From positions 49,369,321 through 49,433,320 of the forward strand of contig CM042090.1 of assembly GCA_023512835.1 (NCBI GenBank): DNA of 64,000 nt, read 5' to 3'. Made by a program: the position numbers and the translations under genes. The notes under the pieces were generated by a model. It ran no database searches. It was given only the letters and a program-made list of their open reading frames with translations, and was not told the DNA's origin. The stretch comes from Taxillus chinensis (Eukaryota > Streptophyta > Magnoliopsida > Santalales > Loranthaceae). Each line of letters opens with the position of its first letter. Position 1 is the first letter of the stretch. Shown here piece by piece: positions 1-9,457 of the stretch.

Positions 1-467
1 ATGCGGACCACAGACGCCGACCATTAGAGTTTTTGGTTGGAGATCATGTGTTCCTTCGTGTTTCTCCACGGAAGGGACATAAAAGATTTAGAAAGGGATC
101 CAAGTTATCTCCAAGATACATTGGACCGTTTGAGATTTTGAGCAGAGTTGGACTTGTTGCTTATAGGTTGGCGTTACCACCTAGTTTGAGCAGAGTTCAC
201 AATGTTTTCCATGTATCCCAGTTACGGGCATATCATCCAGATCCCACACATGTACTGGATTGGAGTAATCTGGATATTGAGGAAGATATGACAGTTATTG
301 AGGCCCCAATCCGTATTTTGGATAAGCGCGAGAAGCAGCTCCGAGGAAAGACTATCCCACTGGTTCGGGTGTTGTGGCAACACCGAGGTATGGAGGAAGA
401 GACTTGGGAACGTGAGACTGAGATGCGTGCTCACTACCCTGATCTGTTCGAGGACGAACAACCCTGA
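1..467 (+). CDS. Element A: 3' end of Tekay-type Ty3 polyprotein (integrase C-terminus plus chromodomain)
   Basis: The frame is open from base 3 to the TGA at 465-467 and enters from outside the window, so about 154 final codons of a gag-pol are seen. GDHVFLRVSP and GSKLSPRYIGPF belong to the integrase C-terminal module. VHNVFHVSQLR leads into a chromodomain-like tail with IRILD, LVRVLW and ETWERE. In chromoviruses this tail is thought to guide integration to chromatin. No stop or frameshift is visible here, unlike the same region in copies B and D, so A may be the youngest of the Tekay copies. Its PPT and 3' LTR follow on the same strand. Confidence 0.88.
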   Translation, partial: ADHRRRPLEFLVGDHVFLRVSPRKGHKRFRKGSKLSPRYIGPFEILSRVGLVAYRLALPPSLSRVHNVFHVSQLRAYHPDPTHVLDWSNLDIEEDMTVIEAPIRILDKREKQLRGKTIPLVRVLWQHRGMEEETWERETEMRAHYPDLFEDEQP

Positions 468-643
468 AGGAGGGGAGGAAGGCATAAACACCAGCTACTA
501 TTGGTACTGATTTTATTTTGCTGTTACATGGGTACTGATCAATTATTTTTGCTGTTATGTATTGGGTGCATTGATTGCGGTCGTGGTTTCCTTTCAACCC
601 CAGCTTTCTTTTCGAGGACAAAAAGTCTTTAAGGGAGAGAGGA
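468..643 (+). promoter_or_regulatory. Element A 3' untranslated segment with polypurine tract
   Basis: A short non-coding stretch ends in the purine run AAGGGAGAGAGGA at 631-643, directly before the LTR start TGTAAGGACCC. It corresponds in position to TTAAGGGGGAGAGGA in elements B and D. The PPT primes plus-strand DNA synthesis in LTR retrotransposons. The preceding TTTTCGAGGACAAAAAGTC block is also shared with B and D. Confidence 0.8.
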
Positions 644-957
644 TGTAAGGACCCGTTTTTGAGGGGTTCTTGGAGTTAGCCTTGAGTAAGAGGCCTTGTT
701 TTAAAGAATGAACATTAGCACAGTGATGTGCTCGTCAAATGGAGAATTTTGACTATACTTGGGCTCGATTTGGAGTTCGAGGCCCTGAGGGGTATTTTGG
801 AAATTTCACATAAATTAAAATATCCTAAATTAATATATTTGAGAGTTTCATTTAAAATATGATTTGGGCTTAATTGTTGGGCTATAGAGCTTAATGAAGT
901 GGACTAGAAAACCTTGGCCTTTGGGCTTTAAAACGTCGTTTTGATTATGTGAGAAAT

Positions 958-2186
958 GGATGTAACTTACCTCCAACCCAGATTGGAGGAAGTTCCTTCA
1001 ACCCCATAACGTGTCGACACCTAAGGTTGTCATGTGTCAAACTAGTCATGTGCATATCACATGATATTAACTCCGTTAAACTCAATTCTCTCTCCTAAAC
1101 GGGCTTGACAAAAACGGCTTGCTCACCATGTCTGTCGAACACGATCAACGGTTTGGATCCCCCAAAGAAGATCGCAGTTGTCTCGACAGATCAATCGCGC
1201 TGTTCAATGAGAACAGGAAGGAAGGGGGAGCGAGCGAGAGGAACTTCAGGGTCCTCAAGGGCGACGGGTCAAAGGCGTATGACATGGATCTGAGCTGCCA
1301 GTTCTGCAGCGGCGGCTGGCACGGGCAGTCGGAATCGGGTGCGGGTTCGAGTTCGGGGCCATCGACGTAATGTGTGGCGAAGCCGCACGCGGACGAGAAG
1401 CTGGTGGAGGAGGTGGTGGCGTTCTGCTGCGGGGCAGGCGGGGTGGACTGTAGGGACATTGAGGAGAAGGGGAGCTGTCACCTTCCCAACAGTGCTCACG
1501 CGCACGCGTCGTACGCCATGAACGCCTACTACCACATGCACGGCCACAACTGCTGGAACTGTGATTTCAAAGGAGCTGGCCTCGTCACTTTCACTGACCC
1601 AAGTTATGGGAGCTGCAGGTATCGTCAATAGTGAATGGGTTTTCAGTGATTGACAGATCAATCGATGGTGTGGGAGTCAAAGAGGCAATTATAGTGGCAT
1701 AGTAACATAAATTAATGTGGAGCCTTAAAGACAAGATCTTAGAACAAAAAACATAATCTTTAATAAATAAGGTACCATTAATTGATTAATAACCAAATAA
1801 ATACAGGCCGGTACAGCCATTAATCATTGAAGTGACAGCTTTGACTGATACGATTTATGTATGACGAGTCTACACCTTCTCTCTCTCTCGCATCGGACTG
1901 GTCAGTATTGGCGTCGAGAAACAGCGGCAACCAGCGGACTAATTTGAGTGTAGACTCGTACATGATGAGAGAAGATCGGCAGGGCCTGCAGAACCGAAGC
2001 AGATGGTGCGCAAGCCCAGTTTCGGCAGAGAGGAGAGAGAGATTGTTGAGAGCGAAAAGACTAAGGACAGAAGGAGACTTACGGAGTTTGCGTATCTGCT
2101 GGTTTTACACGTGGCAACTTTAAGTGTTGCCACGTTATGGGGTTGAAGGAACTTCCTCCAACCTGGGTTGGAGGTAAGTTATATCC
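958..2186. mobile_element. Non-autonomous Mutator-like element (Pack-MULE) inside the LTR of element A
   Basis: The terminal inverted repeats are about 88 bp (958-1045 and 2099-2186). The outer 56 bp differ at two positions: GGATGTAACTTACC on the left, GGATATAACTTACC on the right read inward. The flanks are a 9-bp target duplication with one mismatch, GTGAGAAAT (949-957) and GTGAGATAT (2187-2195); 9 bp is the Mutator hallmark. No transposase is encoded in the 1.2 kb. The inside carries a host gene fragment in the sense orientation of the LTR. The inner right TIR also holds a small palindrome, GTGGCAAC/GTTGCCAC. Confidence 0.9.
1191..1631 (+). pseudogene. Captured fragment of a glucan endo-1,3-beta-glucosidase gene: GH17 C-terminus plus X8 (CBM43) domain
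   Basis: One frame first gives the conserved end of plant GH17 beta-1,3-glucanases (ALFNENRK, SERNF, DGSKAYD), then a Ser/Gly-rich linker, then an X8 domain: CVAKPHAD, CCGAGGVDC, GSCH, AHASYAMNAYY, CDF, TDPSYGSCRY. All six expected X8 cysteines are present. A TAA at 1368-1370 stands one codon before the X8 cysteine, where the family normally has Trp. The catalytic part of GH17 is absent. X8 domains bind callose, often at cell walls or plasmodesmata. Here it is a transduplicated fragment in a Pack-MULE and is not expected to give an active enzyme. Confidence 0.85.
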
Positions 2187-2192
2187 GTGAGA

Positions 2193-2202
2193 TATATATA
2201 AA
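2193..2202 (+). promoter_or_regulatory. TATA-like element of LTR A
   Basis: TATATATAAA lies 7 bp beyond the right end of the MULE, followed by a leader with AACCCTAG and a GA tract. LTR B has TATATATAG in the equivalent place. The MULE has therefore landed in U3 immediately upstream of the core promoter. Confidence 0.55.
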
Positions 2203-2800
2203 GGAAAAAGGGTTCAAACTTTGGGGATCTCATTCCAAAACCCTAGCAGCCGTCACCCCTTGAGAGAGAGAGAAAGAGAGACACGGCCAGAGAGGGAGAC
2301 TGCCGGAAAGAGGGAGACGGCCTGAGACGGCGAGGACGATCCAAGGCCGGCGATCCAAGGATTCTTGCAGTGGACGAGAGCCCAGAGACGTGATTGCTAG
2401 AATACAACGACCATTTGTATTCTCTGATTTTGAGGTAGGGAATTCGTGTTCATATTCATGCCTTCTGAAAATTTTGGGTTTATACCCTTTTGTTGCGATT
2501 ACTGAGTTTGCTGGGTACGGATCTGCTATGGTCCTATTCATGTTAATGTTGAGTTTATGCCCCCACATAAACTAATATGATGATTTATTGTGAGGTTTCC
2601 AGTATATCTGGATAGTTAAAAGTGAATAAAATAATCTGGGATGGTCTGGATGGGTAGGTTGATATGAGGGACATAGCTGGAGTTGAAACCAGGCTATATA
2701 CCCTAACTTTCGAGTCTAATAACTCACAATCTAAACATAATTTGAGAGAGGTCCTTTAGAGAAAAGTGATTAAAACAATAAAACAAAGGTCTCTGTGCAA

Positions 2801-3049
2801 AATATGGCTGCACGCCATATTGCACGTGAAAAGCCCATTTCACGTGCAAGCCCATTTGGTCTGAAATTTTACCCCAGGCTTCCCTGAAAGGTGTAGAAAG
2901 CAGGGAGCCAAAAACCCTTGTGCACGTGAAAAGCCCATTTCACGTGCAAGCCCAATTGGTTTGAAATTTTACCCCAACGTTCCTAGAGTTGTGTAGAGGG
3001 CAGGGAGCCAAACATCCCCCTGCACGTCATATGACCCATATGACGTGCA
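2801..3049 (+). repeat. Array of ~100-bp hairpin modules in LTR A
   Basis: Three palindromic cores start at 2821, 2921 and 3021, exactly 100 bp apart. The first two are TGCACGTGAAA...TTTCACGTGCA, the third TGCACGTCATATG...CATATGACGTGCA. A smaller palindrome AATATGGC/GCCATATT precedes them at 2801. The spacer between cores (TCTGAAATTTTACCCC ... GTGTAGAAAGCAGGGAGCC) is also repeated. Related modules occur in LTRs B, D and H and in the H pol-env spacer. Confidence 0.85.
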
Positions 3050-3389
3050 CCCCCATATTATTTTGCCTCCTCTGGCTTCCCCATTTAGCCAGAAGGTTCT
3101 TGAGTGGAAAATAATGTAATTGGCATGAAGTCCCGGAGTTAATTTACCTAAAAACTTACCAGAACGGTTAAGGAACACTGATATAGGAAAAAAGACTGTA
3201 TACTGTGAATGTTACTGACATTGTGGTTGCACTACATGAACTGAGTGCATTGTAAATCATATTAATACGTGCTGAGTTGTATTATGCCTGTTGAGTATCT
3301 TGTATTGAAATAAATTATGCCTGCTGGGCACCTTGTGCTGAGTTATGTGGTTGCATTTCACTGAGTTTTGTTTGAGTGCTAAATGTTGT

Positions 3390-3553
3390 ATGCTACGGGA
3401 CAGCTGTTGAGCTGGAGCCTTTGATACATGGGACAACTGCCAAGCTGGAACCCTTCTAATTACAGGACAGTCATTGGACTGGAGCCTTGGATACGGGACA
3501 GTCACTAGACTGGAACCTTGAGTATGGAACAGTTATATCACTGGAACCCCCCT
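3390..3553 (+). repeat. Degenerate tandem repeat, unit ~31-36 bp, in LTR A
   Basis: About five imperfect units share GGGACAG...GACTGGAGCC / GGACAGTCACTAGACTGGAACC. It lies inside the putative LTR intron and has no coding potential. A looser array based on CTGAGT/ATGCCTG precedes it from about 3240. Confidence 0.6.
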
Positions 3554-4139
3554 CTTTGAATATGGGATGTGTTTGATGGTTTTTGTGTGTGGTTTTAACT
3601 AGTTCACTACACTAGCACAAGTATTCACTAAACATGCATTCCAGTAGTGTGGGATGGGCCCGGGGAGACTTGATCCCTACTGAGCTGTGGTTTGCTCACC
3701 CCTCCTTTGAATTATTCACTTTGCAGGGTCTAGCTGGCGATAGGTGACAGATCTAAGGTGATTGGCCATAGAGGCTATGGGACTCTCCTTATTTGATTGT
3801 TAATGTATCTATGGCTTTCTATTTTGGTTTGAGCTATTTTGTAAACCGAATTTGGTATTGTGGGTTTATTGGGAGCTTTTCCCCATTTGAGTTGTAATGG
3901 ACTTGAGTCCTCTTTGAATTGAAGTAAACTGTGATATGTTATTTTGACTGGATGATGATTGTGTGTATGGTTTGAAATTAGGGGCATGCCCTTTGGCATG
4001 TTAGCCCGGATGTGTAGTATTGGGACAACACCCGTTGTATAAGTCCAGCCTAGGTGCTTGCACCAACCCCTTGACCCTTCGGGTGCGGGCATGGGCAGTC
4101 ACTAACCGTTTCCAGGTGTAAGGAAATTGGGGCGTGACA

Positions 4140-4453
4140 CATCGGGGGGTCTACCTAGTGGTTGTCATTGCTGTGGCGAGAAGGGTCACTTCAAGGGGGA
4201 GTGTCCTAAGAAGGACTGGCGATGCAACAACTGTGGACGAGAGGGCCATTTGCGCCGGGTTTGCAGGAGTAGCAACAGGGGAGCAGGAGGCGTGGCATCT
4301 AGCATGAGGAGTGATGCTAGCTTCCGTACACCAGCTGAGAGGCCAGCTCGTCAGTGGCAGGCCAGCCAGGCAGGATCTAGCCAGACCCGACCTTAGGGGA
4401 GGCCAGAGCGGCAGCAGACTGAAGCTGGAGGCAGTCTTGGCGGGAAGCGCCCA
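4140..4453 (+). pseudogene. Element B gag C-terminal part with two CCHC zinc knuckles
   Basis: Two CX2CX4HX4C knuckles are visible: CHCCGEKGHFKGEC (4163-4204) and CNNCGREGHLRRVC (about 4223-4264), which bind RNA in the particle. A Ser/Gly/Gln-rich linker follows. A TAG at 4394-4396 interrupts the frame, which then continues into the protease. The N-terminal gag domain lies beyond element A, outside the window. Element D has the same knuckle pair. Confidence 0.85.
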
Positions 4454-4978
4454 GTGAGTGAGCCGACCAGTGGCACAGGCCAAGGGAGGGTGTTTGCGCT
4501 GGAGGCGACATACCAGGAGGAGGCTGAGCTACCACCCCCACCGGCGGAGGGTGGAGCAGGACCATCGGTGGTTATAGGTACCCTTTTGATCTCCCGTACA
4601 TTAGCTTCTGTTCTTTTCAATATGGGTGCATCGTGTTCTTTTGTTGCTGAACTTGTGATAGATAGCCTGGGGTTAGCTTGTGTGGAGACAGCGAAGCCCC
4701 TAGTTGTTGAGTCTCCAATGGGGGGTATGATTGAGGTGCGGCGTGTTTGTCGTGACTGTGTGTTAACCATAGGAAGTGTGGAGCTGAGTTGTGACTTGCA
4801 TGTAATGCCCTTGCGTACATTTGATCTGATCTTGGGTATGGATTGGCTTATGGCTTTCCAGGCCAAGATAGATTGTTACCGGCGGCGTGTATCCTTTGTG
4901 ACACCCGCAGGGACCTCTTGCACCCTGCAAGGGGAGTGGGACTGTGAGGCGAGTCGGGCTGGGCCAGTGTTAGACTAG
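4454..4978 (+). pseudogene. Element B retropepsin-like protease region
   Basis: The order ILLISRT-like, VLFNMGAS, VIDSLGL, ILGMDWL matches the Ty3 aspartic protease. The active-site triplet D-[ST]-G reads N-M-G here, so the catalytic Asp is replaced by Asn. The segment ends in an in-frame TAG at 4976-4978 before RT. Element D has VLFDIGAS at the same place, so the Asp loss is specific to B. The copy is not expected to be active. Confidence 0.82.
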
Positions 4979-6055
4979 TGGGGTGCCATTACCCACAGGT
5001 TGGCAGCCCTGACCTTTGCTGAGGAGGGGAAAGTGGAGAAGAGAGTGTGGCCAGCTGTTGTTGACCAATTTCAGGATATCTTTCCTGACCAGTTGAGGAG
5101 TTTACCTCCTAAGAGGAGTGTAGAGTTCACCATTGAGTTGGTATCGGGGACTGGTCCAATCTCCCAATTAGCATTTCGTATGGGGCCAGCCGAGCTGAGG
5201 GAGCTTCAACGGCAGATAGAGGAGTTGGTGGATCAGGGGTATATCAGACCGAGTACCTCACCCTGGGGTGCTCCGGTGCTCTTTGCAAAGAAGGCAGATG
5301 CCACGCTACGCCTTTGCATTGACTATAGGAAGCTGAATTTGGTGACTGTGAAGAACAAGTATCCGTTGCCTCGGATAGATGACCTGTGCGACCAGTTGAG
5401 TGGGGCCCGGTGGTTTTCCAAGATAGATCTACGATCGGGGTATCACCAGTTAAGGGTTAGGGAGGAGGACATCCCTAAGATGGCTTTTTGGTGCAGGTAT
5501 GGGCACTATGAGTGGTTAGTGATGCCTTTCGGACTCACTAATGCGCTGGTAGTATTTATGCATCTGATGAACCAAGTCTTTGCCCCGTACTTAGACTGCT
5601 TCGTGGTGGTGTTTATAGACGATATGTTGGTATATTCCAAGATGGAGAGGGATCATGTGGAACATCTGGCAACAGTGTTGCAAACCTTGAGGGATCAGCG
5701 GTTGTTTGCTAAGTTTAGCAAATGCGAGTTTTGGATGCAGGAGGTCCATTTCCTTGGCCACGTAGTGTCAGTTGAAGGGGTTAGAGTGGACCCAGCCAAG
5801 ATTGAGGCGGTGTCATCATGGGAGCGGCCAATCAATGTTTTCGAGATTCATAGTTTTCTTGGCTTGGCAGGCTATTACCGTCATTTTGTAGAGGGATTCT
5901 CTCGTTTGGCAGCTCCTATGACGGCGTTGACTCGGAAGGGAGTGAAGTTTGAGTGGACTGACAAGTGTCAGCAGGCATTTGAGACTCTCAAAACCCATTT
6001 GACCATTGCACCAGTGTTGAGGTTACCTCGGGAGGATATCCCATATGAGGTATAA
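4979..6055 (+). pseudogene. Element B reverse transcriptase
   Basis: The RT blocks are complete: the approach segment [53 protein letters not shown] and the active site [11 protein letters not shown] at about 5608-5640, then FLGHVVS and the connection [16 protein letters not shown]. Family members usually have FIDDILVYS; here Met follows the DD. The domain is bounded by the TAG at 4976 and a TAA at 6053-6055. Element D reads Tyr (TAT) at the latter position, so that stop is a single substitution. Confidence 0.9.
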
Positions 6056-7492
6056 TGTGATGCGTCCAGGGTTGGTTTGGGGTGTGTGCTTATGCAGGCG
6101 CACAGTGTGGTAGCTTATGGGTCAAGACAGCTGAAGCCTCATGAGCAGAATTATCCTACTCATGATCTTGAGTTGGCGGCTGTCATCTTTGCCTTGAAGA
6201 GTTGGCAACATTACCTTTTGGGGGAGAAGTTTGTAGTGTTTTCTGATCACAAGAGCCTTCAGTACATCTTTACTCAGAAGGACTTGAATTTGAGGCAGAG
6301 GAGATGGGTGGAGTATTTGCAGACCTTTGACTTTACTCTTGCCTACACCCCGGGCAAGGGTAATGTTGTGGCTGACGCGTTGAGCAGAAAAGGGAAAGCT
6401 GAGGTGGCCGTGAGAGAGTGGAAGCTGATGGAACAGTTGGCGATGTTGCAGTTGCAGCCTGTTGTTCGTGATGGTGGGACAGTCCTGAGTCCTTTGGTGG
6501 TTGTGCCTGAGTTGTACCAACGCGTCCGGGAGGGACAGTTGGGTGACATTGAGTGTGAGGTTCTCGGTGCCAGTATTGAGGCTGGTGAGCTATCTGAGGA
6601 CTGGACAGAGGGTCCTGAGCATGAGTTGTCTTTTCAGGGGCGGTTAGTTGTGGCTTTTTCTCTCAGGGATGAGGTGATGATGGAGTTTCACCAGTCTAGA
6701 GTTGCTGTACATCCAGGGGGTACGAAGATGTACCATGCGCTTCAGGGACATTTTTGGTGGCCTGGGATGAAACGCGATGTGGCTGCCTTAGTTTCGCGGT
6801 GCCTCACGTGTCAGCAGGTGAAGGCTGAGCATCAGCGGCTGGAGGGCATGTTACAGCCCTTGCCCATAGCGGAGTGGAAGTGGGACCACATAGCGATGGA
6901 TTTTGTGACTGGTCTTCCACCCACCACAGGGAGGAAAGATATGATTTGGGTGATTGTGGATCGGCTCACAAAGTCGGCCCATTTCCTTGCTGTTCGCGAG
7001 TGGGACTCTATTGGGACCTTGAGTCAGCTATACATGAACGAGATTGTGAGACTGCATGGCGTACCATCATCGGTTGTCTCTGACCGGGATTCGAGGTTCA
7101 CTTCCCGTTTTTGGGCAGGTTTGCAGGAGGCTATGGGGACCAAGCTTCACTTGAGTACAGCCTTTCACCCTGAGACTGACGGTCAGACTGAGAGGACGAA
7201 TCAGACCATGGAGGACATGTTGAGGGCTTGTGTGCTAGATTTTGGGGATTCATGGGCAACTCACCTTCCTTTGGTGGAGTTTGCCTACAATAACAGTTAT
7301 CAGGCATCCATTGGAATGGCCCCTTTTGAAGCATTGTATGGGAGGCCGTGCCGCTCACCCTTGTGTTGGACTGAGGTAGGAGAGGCAACTCTCTTGGGAC
7401 CACAGTTGGTTCAAGAGGCTACTGAGAAGGTCAAGTTGATTCGTCAGCGCTTGTTATCAACCCAGAGTCGACAGAAATCTAATGCAGATTAG
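6056..7492 (+). pseudogene. Element B RNase H and integrase core
   Basis: RNase H starts with [13 protein letters not shown] and keeps the acidic residues in [14 protein letters not shown] and VVFSDHKSLQY. An integrase HHCC finger follows ([10 protein letters not shown] ... CLTCQQV). The integrase core has all three acidic positions: D in MDFVTGLP (about 6898), D in VVSDRDSRFTS (about 7080) and E in HPETDGQTERTNQ (about 7170). GMAPFEALYGR is the usual downstream block. A TAG at 7490-7492 ends this stretch, but the frame continues into the C-terminal module. Confidence 0.9.
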
Positions 7493-7948
7493 CGGCGGCG
7501 ACCTTTAGAGTTTTCTGTGGGCGATCATGTGTTTCTCCGTGTCTCTCCATGACGTGGACATCGACGCTTTGGGAGAGGTTCCAAACTCTCTCCCCGGTTC
7601 ATTGGTCCATTTGAGGTTCTAGCTCGTGTGGGGCCTGTCGCTTACCAGTTAGCATTACCACCGCAATTGAGTTGGGTGCACAATGTGTTCCACGTGTCCC
7701 AGTTGAGGAAGTATCATCCTGACCCCACTCATGTGATCGCTTGGGGGACATTGGTCATTGAGGATGACATGTCCGTTGTTGAGGCCCCTATCCGTATCCT
7801 AGATCGGCAGGAGAAGCTTTTGCGTAGTCGTGCTATTCCTTTGGTTCGCATGCTATGGCAGCACCGTGGCATTGAGAAGGAGACATGGGAACGTGAGTCC
7901 GTGATGCGTGAGCAGCACCTAGAGTTGTTCAAGGATGAACAATCTTAA
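7493..7948 (+). pseudogene. Element B integrase C-terminal module and chromodomain
   Basis: It continues the integrase in the same frame: FSVGDHVFLRVSP, a TGA at 7550-7552 where A and D have a sense codon, then GSKLSPRFIGPF, VHNVFHVSQLRKYHPDPTHV and the chromodomain tail with IRILDRQEK, LVRMLWQHRG and ETWERES. It ends at the TAA at 7946-7948. Element A carries an uninterrupted version of the same segment at 3-467. Confidence 0.87.
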
Positions 7949-8195
7949 GGGGGGGAGGTGGCTGTAGTGATGTGTTTTCTTGTGGTTCATGCTTTGGTGT
8001 ATTCGTATTTCTACTTGTAAACTGGTATTTTTATTAAGATGTGTTTTAAGATTGCAAAATGTGTTTGAGATGTCTTGTTATGTTGTGTGATCCATCTGGG
8101 CGTTGTGGCTCGCTGTCTTGTAAATGGGCCGCATGTGTTTGTTTTCCTTGCATGTTGTTTCTTTTCGAGGACGAAAAGTCTTAAGGGGGAGAGGA
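7949..8195 (+). promoter_or_regulatory. Element B 3' untranslated segment with polypurine tract
   Basis: Non-coding spacer ending in TTAAGGGGGAGAGGA (8181-8195), immediately before the LTR start TGTAATGTCCCG. An earlier purine run AAGGGGGGGAGGTGG (about 7948-7962) directly follows the stop codon and could act as a second PPT. Confidence 0.8.
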
Positions 8196-8388
8196 TGTAA
8201 TGTCCCGTATTTTGCGGCATGTAAGAAGTTAACCGCAGATGCCTTGTGAGTGGAAATTGTTGGGTTTTAGGGAGTTTCCTAATGTGCTTTTATGCCCTAG
8301 GAAGAAGTTATTTGCATATACAGGTGTTTTTTGGCTCTTTTGTCCGATTTTGGAGATTGATTTTGACCAAGTAAATGACCTCAAATCA

Positions 8389-8602
8389 ATTGGCGTGCAG
8401 AACAAAAGTTTCTCAGAATGATGTCCTCTACCTTCCACAGAAGTTTCAGAGCTAAAGGCCTTGAACACCAATTGGACCAATTGGCGTGCAAGCATTTTAC
8501 TGCATACCAGCCTTTTACATGATGCGAGGAAGCTTGGGGTAGAATTTCAGGGTATTTGGACCTGCACGCCAATTGGGGATATGGTGTGCATTATGGCGTG
8601 CA
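8389..8602 (+). repeat. Hairpin modules in U3 of LTR B (inverted relative to A and D)
   Basis: TTGGCGTGCA occurs at about 8390-8399 and 8481-8490. A compound palindrome TGCACGCCAATTGG...TTATGGCGTGCA covers 8563-8602, and CCAATTGG palindromes lie at 8468-8484. The intervening GGAAGCTTGGGGTAGAATTTC is the reverse complement of the spacer in the LTR A modules. The unit is therefore in the opposite orientation here and lies upstream of the TATA box. Confidence 0.7.
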
Positions 8603-8853
8603 GCCATATTTTTGTACCATCACCTTGGTTTTGTTATTCTAATCATCTTTTCCCAAAGGACCATGTGGGAATTGTGGGTATTTTGTCATGTGTGGATGCG
8701 GAAAGGTTACAACTTGTGTGATCAAAACTACGTTGTTTTGATGCTGGGATTCACTTAATCAAAACTACGTCAATTTGATGCTGTGATGCCTATATATAGA
8801 AGTGAAGACTCCTTGTTCTAGGGTTAGGGTTCTCTTCAGCCATTGCAGCCATC

Positions 8854-8855
<2 letters not shown>

Positions 8856-8946
<91 letters not shown>
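8856..8946 (+). repeat. (GA)n microsatellite, ~45 units, in leader of LTR B
   Basis: An uninterrupted GA dinucleotide run lies between the TATA-like box and the putative LTR splice donor. LTRs A and D have much shorter GA/CT runs at the equivalent place. It produces spurious Arg-Glu and Ser-Leu open frames that are not genes. Confidence 0.95.
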
Positions 8947-8947
<1 letters not shown>

Positions 8948-9457
8948 AGAGAGAGGGAAGGAAGGAGAGCTGCTGGCTTGCTGCCGGAGCGTCTTGCGTG
9001 GGGAGGACGGCGTCTAGCGCGGGAGCAAGAGAAGAAGGACATTTTCAAGGTAGGGGTTCTATCTTTCTTAGTCTGTCCCGGGGTTGGACCATGTGTAGAA
9101 GATTTGTAGAGTTTCTATTGCTATTGCTATAATATTTATATGTAAATTCATATAGCTGTGACCTCCTATATGAATGTTGGCCTTCAGTGGCGTTTTTGTG
9201 TGATTTCTGATGTTGGGTGGTTAGTGCATGTTACATGTTCGATAAAACGCCTGTGTAAATATGCTTGTGTAAATATGCCAGTACGTGTTTGTTTTTAAGC
9301 CTGAGAGGCTGGATTTGTGGGTTTGTAAACACATGCATGTTAAGTGTTTGTTTTTATGCCTGAGAAGCTGGGTTTGTGCACTTGTGAATGTGTGCATGCT
9401 AAGTGTTTGGTTTTATGCCTGAGTGACCAAGGTGTATGCTATGTGCTTGTCTGTGGT

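Larger units (their letters stand above)
2435..3726 (+). other. Putative intron within LTR A (conserved in Tekay LTRs)
   Basis: The donor-like TTTTGAG|GTAGGG (GT at 2435) and the acceptor-like CTTTGCAG|GGTC (AG ending 3726) bracket 1.29 kb. The same pair is found in LTR B (9050-9803) and, on the minus strand, in the D 5' LTR (33681 to 32575); LTRs J and I keep the acceptor. CTACTGAGCTG...CTCACCCCTCC upstream of the acceptor is also shared. No transcript evidence is available here; this rests on position and sequence conservation. Confidence 0.45.
644..4139 (+). repeat. Element A 3' LTR (Tekay family), interrupted by a Pack-MULE
   Basis: It begins TGTAAGGACCC after the PPT and ends GGGGCGTGACA, matching the outer ends of the element D LTRs. 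Apparent length is 3.5 kb; removing the DNA transposon (958-2186) and one 9-bp duplication leaves about 2.26 kb, close to the 2.30-kb 3' LTR of D. U3 runs to a TATA-like TATATATAAA at 2193-2202. The leader has a short GA tract (about 2263-2282), a splice-donor-like AG|GTAGGG at 2435, hairpin modules at 2801-3049, and an acceptor-like TTTGCAG at 3720-3726. Confidence 0.88.

Noticed and set aside
1145..1661. Antisense ORFs across the Pack-MULE cargo
   Set aside because: Shadow frames of the GH17-X8 fragment; only the plus-strand frame shows conserved motifs.
644..4139. A genuine 3.5-kb LTR
   Set aside because: 1.24 kb is explained by the MULE and its target duplication; the remainder equals the D LTR length.
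8802..9109. Open frames encoding Arg-Glu or Ser-Leu repeats
   Set aside because: They are translations of the GA microsatellite in LTR B; no homology or gene context.
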